From assembly GCA_027070385.1 (NCBI GenBank), contig JALXDW010000297.1, forward strand, positions 1 to 5,316: a stretch of 5,316 bases of DNA. Direction: 5' to 3'. The notes below the pieces were generated by a model. It did no database searches. It was not told the DNA's origin and worked only from the letters and a program-made list of their open reading frames with translations. How positions within the stretch are numbered: position 1 is the first letter of the stretch; every line of letters starts with the position of its first letter. Shown here piece by piece: positions 1-5,316 of the stretch. Origin of the DNA: Chromatiales bacterium (GTDB lineage Bacteria > Pseudomonadota > Gammaproteobacteria > UBA6429 > Thiohalophilaceae). The position numbers and the translations under genes were made by a program.

Positions 1-1089
1 CTTGAGGAGCAGGTTGCCACGCTAACGGAGGAGTTGGTTGCGACTAAATCTGAGCGTATTAAGGAACTTCAGGAAAAAGAGCAACTGGCAAAGCGTCTGG
101 AATCCATTTTACATGCCTTACCCGCTGGTGTTGTCGTACTTGATGGTGAAGGAGTAATACAAAACTATAATGCGATTGCCCTGGAGTTACTTGGTGAACC
201 ATTAGAAGAGCAGGCATGGAATACAGTTTCGAGTCGTGTATTTGACATTAAAAACAGTCAACATGAAATCGCCCTGAAAAATGGTCGTTGGGTGACATTA
301 TCAACATGTCCCCTGGGTGAACAACCCGGCCAAATTATTTTGCTCAATGATGTAACTGAACAAAAAATATTACAACACACTTTAAGCCAGCAACAACGAC
401 TGGTTACGATGGGACAAACGGCCGCATCGTTGGCTCATCAGATCCGTACACCGCTATCATCCGCCATACTTTATTCATCCAGCCTAAAACGTCAAAATCT
501 GGCACAAAATGATCGTACAGCTTTAACTGAAAAACTGATGGCAAGATTACGTCATCTGGAACATCTTGTTAACGACATGCTGATGTATGCGCGTGGTTCA
601 AATTTATCAAATAGTACTTTTTCACTGAACGACATGATAAGTGAATTAATGCAAACCATCGAAACGCATATAGAAGCATCACATACTCATTTTGAGTGGC
701 AAAACAAAATTAATGGAGAGGTTTTTCTGAAAGGAAACCGTCAGATGTTAATCAGCTCATTAATTAATTCGTTTGTGAATGCCATTCAGGCAATGGGAGA
801 AGAGGGGCACTTATTACTTAAAACACATTGTAGCGACAATATACTGACTATCGAGATTCAGGATGATGGTGTTGGAATCAAGGAAGAAAATATAAATAAC
901 GTCTTTGAACCTTTTTTTACAACCCGTTCTGACGGGACAGGATTAGGTCTTGCTGTTGTGCGTGCTGTTATTCATGCTCATAGTGGTGAGATATCAGTAG
1001 CACAGGTGCAACCACAAGGAACGGTATTTAGTATTGAGATACCTGTTTATGAAGAAGATAAAGAAACCATAATACAGAAAACAGCATAA
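1..1089 (+). CDS. fleS: FleS/FlrB-type flagellar sensor histidine kinase (5' end outside window)
   Basis: The frame is open from base 1, so the gene begins upstream; the TTG at 34 is internal, because the codons before it (LEEQVATLTEEL) continue the coiled coil. In window codons: coiled coil about 1-35; PAS-like sensor domain about 33-120, opening with ALPAGVVVLDG; HisKA dimerisation domain with the H-box LAHQIRTPL, phospho-acceptor H146; HATPase_c domain with N-box Asn N260 (FVNAIQA), G1 box DDGVG 288-292, F box FEPFF 302-306 and G2 box GTGLGL 312-317. All catalytic boxes are intact. No membrane segment is visible, so the kinase is probably cytosolic, as FleS/FlrB are. By family knowledge it phosphorylates the FleR partner encoded 31 bp downstream, switching on mid-to-late flagellar genes. 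The visible 362 residues are most of a protein of about 400. The ligand of the PAS domain cannot be inferred. Identification rests on domain order plus the fleR-fliEFG context and is secure. Confidence 0.95.
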   Translation, partial: LEEQVATLTEELVATKSERIKELQEKEQLAKRLESILHALPAGVVVLDGEGVIQNYNAIALELLGEPLEEQAWNTVSSRVFDIKNSQHEIALKNGRWVTLSTCPLGEQPGQIILLNDVTEQKILQHTLSQQQRLVTMGQTAASLAHQIRTPLSSAILYSSSLKRQNLAQNDRTALTEKLMARLRHLEHLVNDMLMYARGSNLSNSTFSLNDMISELMQTIETHIEASHTHFEWQNKINGEVFLKGNRQMLISSLINSFVNAIQAMGEEGHLLLKTHCSDNILTIEIQDDGVGIKEENINNVFEPFFTTRSDGTGLGLAVVRAVIHAHSGEISVAQVQPQGTVFSIEIPVYEEDKETIIQKTA

Positions 1090-1107
1090 TATTGAATGAT
1101 AACATTT

Positions 1108-1112
1108 AAAGG
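1108..1112 (+). promoter_or_regulatory. Shine-Dalgarno of fleR
   Basis: AAAGG lies 8 bases before the ATG at 1121, in the 31-bp gap after fleS. It supports this start, which places the VLVVEDD motif at the usual distance from the N-terminus. No GG-N10-GC sigma-54 element is seen in the gap, so fleS and fleR are probably on one transcript. Confidence 0.65.
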
Positions 1113-1120
1113 TAAAAGTA

Positions 1121-2587
1121 ATGAATAGAGCAACCGTATTAGTCGTTGAAGATGATGTTTCATTAAATGAAGCATTAAGCGATACCTTGACATGTGCCGG
1201 ATATAACGTGGGTTCCGTTAATGATGGGCGTGAAGCATTACGTTATCTCGACAAGCAAAATGTGGATCTGGTTATCAGTGATATCCATATGCCAAATATG
1301 GAAGGAACCAACTTGCTCAGCAAAATAAAAGATAGCAAACCGGAATTACCCGTTATGTTAATGACAGCCTATGGAACCATTGAGCAAGCAGTAGAAACCA
1401 TTCGCAATGGCGCAGTTGATTATCTGGTAAAACCTTTTGAAGCAGAAGTTCTGGTTAACATGGTTGAACGTTATGTAGGTTATGCTGATATCAATGAAGA
1501 TGACATTATTGCGGTTGATGAAAAAAGCAAAACCACATTCGAAATTGCAAAACGTGTGGCTCCCAATGATGCGACTGTAATGATAACCGGTGATAGTGGA
1601 ACGGGTAAGGAAGTGGTAGCACAATATATTCATAAACAGTCAAACCGTGCAGCACAGCCGTTTATTGCTATTAATTGTGCTGCCATTCCTGAAAATATGC
1701 TGGAGGCCACTTTATTCGGTTATGAAAAAGGTGCTTACACCGGTGCATATAAGTCAAGTCCCGGAAAATTTGAACAGGCTCAGGGTGGAACATTACTGCT
1801 TGATGAAATATCGGAAATGGATCTGGGCTTGCAAGCAAAACTATTACGAGTGTTGCAGGAACGTGAAGTAGAACGACTGGGTGGTAATAAAATTATTGAA
1901 CTGGATGTTCGGGTTTTAGCAACTTCAAACCGTAATATGTTGAATGAAGTAAAGAAAGGGAATTTCAGGGAAGATTTATTTTATCGACTTAATGTTTTCC
2001 CATTACATATTCATTCATTGAAAGACAGAAGCAATGACATCGTTCCATTGGCCGAACATATCGTAACAAATAATGCACGTTCAATGGGGATAGCCATACC
2101 AGCGTTAAGCATGAAAGCCAGACAAAAACTGGAAGCTTATCCATGGCCAGGTAATGTAAGAGAACTGGATAATGTTATGCAACGTGCAATGATATTGCAT
2201 AAAAACAGTAAAATCACAGATGAAGATATTTATTTCCCAATGGATATGAATGAGCCTTCTTTATCCAATTCGATAACAACCGATTTGGTTGATACGACAA
2301 AAATCACAGATTCATCAGAGTCTCAATTAAAAAATAATGCAACCAGAGCATTGAATCAGAAACAGGCCGATGAAAATACGTACCAGGCTGAATCAGGTTT
2401 AAGTTCATTAAACGGTGGCTTGCGTCATCATGAGTGGGATTTAATCCTGCAAGCGATTAAAGAAACCAAAGGCAGCCGTAAAGACACGGCAGAGAAACTG
2501 GGAATTAGTCAGCGTACATTGCGCTATAAGTTGGCAAAAATGCGGAAAGAAGGCGTTGAAGTTCCTGGTACTCAAAGCTTGGCATAA
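1121..2587 (+). CDS. fleR: FleR/FlrC sigma-54-dependent flagellar response regulator
   Basis: Complete protein of 488 residues, close to the usual FleR/FlrC length. Receiver domain about 4-119: acidic pair D11/D12, phospho-acceptor D54 (VISDIHMP), T82 and K104 (LVKPF). AAA+ sigma-54 activation domain about 135-365: Walker A GDSGTGKE 157-164, sigma-54 contact loop GAYTGA 204-209, Walker B GGTLLLDEI 222-230, arginine-finger region FREDLFYRLNVF 282-293 and sensor II WPGNVREL 342-349. A linker rich in Ser, Thr, Asn and Gln (about 372-432) leads to a Fis-type helix-turn-helix at about 437-475 (GSRKDTAEKLGISQRTLRYK). The protein should bind enhancer sites and remodel the RNA polymerase-sigma-54 closed complex using ATP once phosphorylated by FleS. 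In Pseudomonas and Vibrio the targets are hook, rod or flagellin operons; the targets here are not visible. The one departure from consensus is Tyr for Phe in the GAFTGA loop. An NtrC or other paralogue is unlikely given the fleS and fliE neighbours. Confidence 0.96.
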   Translation: MNRATVLVVEDDVSLNEALSDTLTCAGYNVGSVNDGREALRYLDKQNVDLVISDIHMPNMEGTNLLSKIKDSKPELPVMLMTAYGTIEQAVETIRNGAVDYLVKPFEAEVLVNMVERYVGYADINEDDIIAVDEKSKTTFEIAKRVAPNDATVMITGDSGTGKEVVAQYIHKQSNRAAQPFIAINCAAIPENMLEATLFGYEKGAYTGAYKSSPGKFEQAQGGTLLLDEISEMDLGLQAKLLRVLQEREVERLGGNKIIELDVRVLATSNRNMLNEVKKGNFREDLFYRLNVFPLHIHSLKDRSNDIVPLAEHIVTNNARSMGIAIPALSMKARQKLEAYPWPGNVRELDNVMQRAMILHKNSKITDEDIYFPMDMNEPSLSNSITTDLVDTTKITDSSESQLKNNATRALNQKQADENTYQAESGLSSLNGGLRHHEWDLILQAIKETKGSRKDTAEKLGISQRTLRYKLAKMRKEGVEVPGTQSLA

Positions 2588-2618
2588 TTATAAAATCAAT
2601 TCATTTGAAATTGTAAAC

Positions 2619-2634
2619 ACTAAAGAGAGTGACA
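2619..2634 (+). promoter_or_regulatory. fliE ribosome-binding region, deciding the ATG start
   Basis: The purine run AAAGAGAG (2622-2629) sits 5 bases before the ATG at 2635. An in-frame GTG at 2629 would overlap this run and leave no Shine-Dalgarno of its own, so ATG 2635 is preferred. The sequence TAAAGAGA matches the ideal TAAGGAGG at 6 of 8 positions. Confidence 0.65.
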
Positions 2635-3006
2635 ATGGCTAATAATACAATCGGTGTAAATGACTTGCTGGCACAGATGCGTGCAATGGCAGATCAGACA
2701 AAAGGTATACAAAATACATTGACAAAACCTGCCATGAATACTGTGGCAGGTATTGATAAAGGTGTAACCGCTACAGATACCGAAAATGCATTTTCAACCC
2801 TGTTAAAAAATTCAATTAACAAGGTAAATGACACACAAATGCAAACAAATAAATTACAGGAAGCATTTCAAAAAGGTGACCCTGATGTACAGATTGCAGA
2901 AGTGATGTTGGCCATGCAAAAATCAAACGTATCCTTTCAGGCGATGGTACAAGTCAGGAACAAGATAGTTCAGGCTTACCAGGAAATTATGAACATGCCT
3001 GTTTAA
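2635..3006 (+). CDS. fliE: FliE, flagellar MS-ring/rod junction protein
   Basis: A protein of 123 residues from ATG 2635 (125 if the in-frame GTG 2629 were used). The C-terminal third carries the conserved FliE signature: VQIAEVMLAMQKSNVSFQAM followed by VQVRNKIVQAYQEIMNMPV. The N-terminal half is polar and variable (VNDLLAQMRAMADQTKG), as usual, and makes it slightly longer than the roughly 100-residue enteric forms. No signal peptide is present; FliE is exported through the flagellar type III apparatus. By family knowledge it forms the adaptor between the FliF ring and the proximal rod (FlgB/FlgC/FlgF). It lies 47 bp after fleR and 27 bp before fliF, consistent with co-transcription with fliFG. 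Not confused with another rod protein, since the KSNVSFQAM and VRNK motifs are diagnostic. Confidence 0.96.
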   Translation: MANNTIGVNDLLAQMRAMADQTKGIQNTLTKPAMNTVAGIDKGVTATDTENAFSTLLKNSINKVNDTQMQTNKLQEAFQKGDPDVQIAEVMLAMQKSNVSFQAMVQVRNKIVQAYQEIMNMPV

Positions 3007-3019
3007 CATCTATTTTATT

Positions 3020-3033
3020 ACTAAAGAGATAAC
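3020..3033 (+). promoter_or_regulatory. fliF ribosome-binding region
   Basis: ACTAAAGAGA at 3020-3029 precedes the ATG at 3034, with the GAG ending 5 bases before it. The same 10 bases occur before fliE at 2619-2628, so this appears to be a reused, moderately strong Shine-Dalgarno leader. Confidence 0.6.
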
Positions 3034-4653
3034 ATGGACCTAACAAAAACAGATAACCTGAATAATTCCTTCGCTGGTATGTCCGCTTTGCCCGTTGTAC
3101 GCCAGGTTGGGTTGCTGATCGGGCTTGCGGCAAGTATCGCTATCGGTATAGCCATTGTATTATGGGCACAGGCTCCGGCTTACAGTATTTTATTTTCAAA
3201 TATTTCAGCGAAAGACAGTAATGACGTTGTCAAAGTTCTGGATCGTATCGGTGTTAAGTACAAACTGGATTTGTCCAGTGGCTCAATACTGGTTGAAAAT
3301 GACAAGGTACAACAGGCACGTATTGAACTGGCGGCAGAGGGTTATCCAAAGTCATCAGGTGTTGGCTTTGAGTTGCTGCAGAAAGATGAAAGTATTGGAA
3401 CCAGTACCTTTTTACAAAATGCCCGATACCATCGGGCAAAAGAAGAAGAACTGGCACGCACAATTAATACCATCGCTGCAGTGAAAAACAGTCGGGTACA
3501 CCTGGCCTTGCCAAAGGATACGGTTTTTATTCGTGACCAGAAAAAAGCCCGTGCCTCGGTAATGCTTGAAATTGCCCCCGGTCATACATTACCTAAACGT
3601 CATATTGTTGCTATTACTCATCTGGTGGCATCCAGCATATCTGACTTGTCCATTGATGATGTGACCATTGTTGATTCCAGTGGCAATCTGTTAACAAATA
3701 ATAGTGAGCTGGATGACTTGAACATTACTGAAACACAATTCGCCTATACGCATAAGTTGGAACAGCATTATATACAGCGTATCGAAAGTATTTTGTTACC
3801 TATTATGGGTAAAAACAAGGTGCGGGCACAAGTGGTTGCAGATGTGGATTTTACCCGTTCAGAAAGTACTTCTGAATCCTTTATTCCTGACCCGGCAGCG
3901 GTTCGCAGTGAACAGCGTTTTGAAGAAAAATCTGTCGGTACAAATACCAATGCAGGTATTCCTGGTGCATTATCCAATGAACCGCCTGCTGCCGGTACTG
4001 CACCTGAACAAGCAGGCCAACAACAAAATGCACAAACGAATGCACAACCACCGAGTAAAAACCAGCGTCGTTCAACCTTGAATTATGAACTGGATAGAAC
4101 AATTAACCATACCAAAAAGTCACCGGCAACATTACGGCGTCTCTCCGTTGCCGTTGTGATCGATGACAAAATTTCTGAAGATAAAGACGGTAAAATAATA
4201 CGAACAAAATACACAGCCGATGAGTTAGCACGCATAACAAAACTGGTACAGGAAGCCGTTGGATTTAACAGCTTGCGTGGTGACAGTGTCAATGTTGTTA
4301 ACAGTGGTTTTGTAAGTGGAGAAACACTCGAAGAATTACCTGAAGTACCCATTTGGGAACAGGGTTGGTTTTGGACTGTCGTAAAGCAAAGTATTGCCGG
4401 TTTGGCTGTTTTGTTCCTGATTTTCGGTGTATTAAAGCCAACGTTTAGAAGCCTGGCCAATTACCATCCTGTATCTGAAAAGGATGAGGATGAATTGGAT
4501 GAAGATCAGTTAACACTTACGGGGCCGGAAGGTGCCGCATTACTGGATGAGTTGCCTGTTTATGAAAATGATCTGGTTGCTGCTAAAACGCTGGCATCCC
4601 AGGAACCCAAACGTGTTGCCCAGGTTGTTAAGGACTGGATTTCAGACGAATAA
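3034..4653 (+). CDS. fliF: FliF, flagellar MS-ring protein
   Basis: Complete protein of 539 residues, near the usual 550-570. Order of parts: short cytoplasmic N-tail; transmembrane helix about 25-44 (VGLLIGLAASIAIGIAIVLW); ring-building motif 1 in the YscJ-like region, ending near GVGFELL 109-115; a conserved segment IGTSTFLQNARYHRAKEEEL leading into RBM2 (about 124-215, with VHLALPKDTVF); RBM3 about 225-435, interrupted by a Pro/Gln/Ala/Asn-rich stretch at about 308-346; second transmembrane helix about 447-467 (WTVVKQSIAGLAVLFLIFGV); an acidic cytoplasmic tail (EKDEDELDEDQ); and the FliG-binding end, about 505-539, finishing VAQVVKDWISDE. By family knowledge it oligomerises in the inner membrane as the base on which rotor and export gate assemble. 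The low-complexity RBM3 insert is normal for FliF. Start ATG 3034 has a good ribosome-binding site and leaves a 33-base tail before helix 1 at residue level about 24 amino acids. Confidence 0.97.
   Translation: MDLTKTDNLNNSFAGMSALPVVRQVGLLIGLAASIAIGIAIVLWAQAPAYSILFSNISAKDSNDVVKVLDRIGVKYKLDLSSGSILVENDKVQQARIELAAEGYPKSSGVGFELLQKDESIGTSTFLQNARYHRAKEEELARTINTIAAVKNSRVHLALPKDTVFIRDQKKARASVMLEIAPGHTLPKRHIVAITHLVASSISDLSIDDVTIVDSSGNLLTNNSELDDLNITETQFAYTHKLEQHYIQRIESILLPIMGKNKVRAQVVADVDFTRSESTSESFIPDPAAVRSEQRFEEKSVGTNTNAGIPGALSNEPPAAGTAPEQAGQQQNAQTNAQPPSKNQRRSTLNYELDRTINHTKKSPATLRRLSVAVVIDDKISEDKDGKIIRTKYTADELARITKLVQEAVGFNSLRGDSVNVVNSGFVSGETLEELPEVPIWEQGWFWTVVKQSIAGLAVLFLIFGVLKPTFRSLANYHPVSEKDEDELDEDQLTLTGPEGAALLDELPVYENDLVAAKTLASQEPKRVAQVVKDWISDE
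3420..3438 (+). repeat. Perfect short inverted repeat inside fliF
   Basis: TGCCCGAT (3420-3427) and ATCGGGCA (3431-3438) are exact reverse complements separated by the 3-base loop ACC, giving an 8-bp GC-rich stem. It lies within the codons for the conserved segment NARYHRA of FliF. On neither strand is it followed by an uninterrupted T run, so it is not a convincing intrinsic terminator. Function, if any, is unknown. Confidence 0.6.
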
Positions 4654-4660
4654 TATCAAC

Positions 4661-4672
4661 ATGGCTAAATAA
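4661..4672 (+). other. Three-codon minigene (Met-Ala-Lys-stop) before fliG
   Basis: In the 30-bp gap between fliF and fliG there is an ATG-GCT-AAA-TAA reading frame, in a different frame from fliG (start 4684). No Shine-Dalgarno precedes it either. It may be chance in AT-rich DNA, a translational-coupling element, or the relic of a former fliG start. That it is translated is not shown. Confidence 0.25.
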
Positions 4673-4683
4673 TCTGTAAATAA

Positions 4684-5316
4684 ATGACTGAAGCAAAAAA
4701 AATAAACGGTGTTGAACGTGCGGCAATATTTCTTCTTACTTTGGGAGAAGAAGATGCCGCTGAAGTACTCAAACACATGTCACCCAAAGAGGTGCAAAAA
4801 ATCGGTGAAGCAATGGCTTCCATTGATGGGATTGATAAAAATACCGTCAGTGATGTGTTAGCCAATTTTGTTGATAAAGTTGAAGCACATACAGCACTGG
4901 GTGTTGGTAATGAAGATTATTTGCGTAATGTCCTGGAATCTGCACTTGGTAAGGATAATGCGGGCAGTATTCTTGACCGAATTTTACTTGGACGAAAATC
5001 GAAGGGGATTGAAACCCTGAAATGGATGGAACCCAGGGCCATTGCTGATATTATTCGTCTTGAACACCCACAAATTATTGCAATCGTTTTATCTTATCTT
5101 GAACCGGATCAGGCAGCTGAAATTCTGTCGGCTATTCCTGAAAATATGCGAGTGGATGCATTGATGCGTATCGCATTGTTAGATGGTATTCAACCCAAGG
5201 CCATGAATGAACTGGATGAAGTGCTGGAAAGACAGTTTGCAGGTAATTCTGACAGTATTAAATCGTCGGGTGTGGGTGGTTTGAAAACAGCTGCCAATAT
5301 ACTCAACTTTATGGAC
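4684..5316 (+). CDS. fliG: FliG, flagellar rotor/switch protein (3' end outside window)
   Basis: The frame is open from ATG 4684 to the last base, giving 211 of an expected 330 or so residues. An in-frame TAA lies immediately before the ATG (4681-4683), so no earlier start is possible, and the resulting N-terminus (MTEAKKINGVERAAIFLLTL) aligns in length with typical FliG. The FliF-binding N-terminal domain is about 1-100, with LGEEDAAEVLKHMSPKEVQ. The middle domain carries the EHPQ motif at 127-130 (RLEHPQIIAIVLSYL), which contacts FliM. The flexible Gly-Gly linker is at 198-199 (GVGGLKTAANILNFMD). The C-terminal domain with the charged torque helix that meets MotA or PomA lies beyond the window. 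By family knowledge FliG forms the top of the C-ring, bound to the FliF tail encoded just upstream. Oddities: no Shine-Dalgarno is visible, and codons 4-7 contain an eight-A run. Confidence 0.95.
   Translation, partial: MTEAKKINGVERAAIFLLTLGEEDAAEVLKHMSPKEVQKIGEAMASIDGIDKNTVSDVLANFVDKVEAHTALGVGNEDYLRNVLESALGKDNAGSILDRILLGRKSKGIETLKWMEPRAIADIIRLEHPQIIAIVLSYLEPDQAAEILSAIPENMRVDALMRIALLDGIQPKAMNELDEVLERQFAGNSDSIKSSGVGGLKTAANILNFMD

Noticed and set aside
34..36. TTG as the start codon of the histidine kinase
   Set aside because: The frame is open to base 1 and the upstream codons extend the coiled coil seen in FleS/FlrB, so the gene starts before the window.
2499..2514. Possible sigma-54 element with GG and GC at the right spacing
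   Set aside because: It lies in the helix-turn-helix codons of fleR, and only the TGG part of the -24 half resembles the consensus; the -12 half reads CAGC rather than TTGC.
2597..2613. Weak inverted repeat (CAATT/AATTG) in the fleR-fliE gap
   Set aside because: Arms of 5 A/T-rich pairs, with no T run after it; too weak for a terminator and expected by chance in AT-rich DNA.
2629..2631. GTG as the start codon of fliE
   Set aside because: It overlaps the purine-rich ribosome-binding run; ATG 2635 is correctly spaced from it.
3955..4071. Low-complexity Gln/Asn/Pro/Ala-rich stretch in FliF as an unusual insertion
   Set aside because: A disordered insert inside RBM3 at this position is normal for FliF proteins.
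4083..4460. 125-codon open frame on the minus strand inside fliF
   Set aside because: It is fully contained in well-supported fliF codons, has no recognisable motif or ribosome-binding site, and reads as a shadow frame. The same holds for the other antisense and offset frames in fleR, fliF and fliG.

Overview
The window is a stretch of a flagellar gene cluster, all on the + strand, in the order fleS (flrB)–fleR (flrC)–fliE–fliF–fliG. This order, with an FleSR/FlrBC-type two-component pair directly ahead of the basal-body genes, is typical of Gammaproteobacteria with polar flagella (Pseudomonas, Vibrio, Shewanella and relatives). The DNA is moderately AT-rich by eye and uses TAA at all four visible stop codons. 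Genus cannot be fixed from the sequence alone.

Layout. 1-1089: the 3' part of a cytoplasmic PAS-containing sensor histidine kinase, open at the left edge. 1121-2587: its cognate sigma-54-dependent response regulator, complete. 2635-3006: fliE, the MS-ring/rod junction protein. 3034-4653: fliF, the MS-ring protein, complete. 4684-5316: fliG, the rotor/switch protein, running off the right edge after 211 codons. The gaps between genes are only 27-47 bp, and no stretch over 300 bp lacks a gene. I see no RNA gene, mobile element, CRISPR array or clear intrinsic terminator.

How the genes work together. FleS autophosphorylates and passes phosphate to FleR (D54), which with RNA polymerase-sigma-54 activates later flagellar genes (family knowledge from Pseudomonas and Vibrio). 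FliF builds the MS ring, FliE joins it to the rod, and FliG docks on the FliF C-terminal tail to couple the rotor to the stators. The tight spacing and the lack of a recognisable sigma-54 promoter before fliE suggest that at least part of fliEFG transcription reads through from fleSR.

I find no new biological system here; this is an ordinary, intact flagellar core region. The points worth a second look are local: the fliG start has no visible Shine-Dalgarno and follows a three-codon minigene, FleR has a GAYTGA rather than GAFTGA loop, fliF contains a strong short hairpin, and fliE and fliF share a 10-nt leader.
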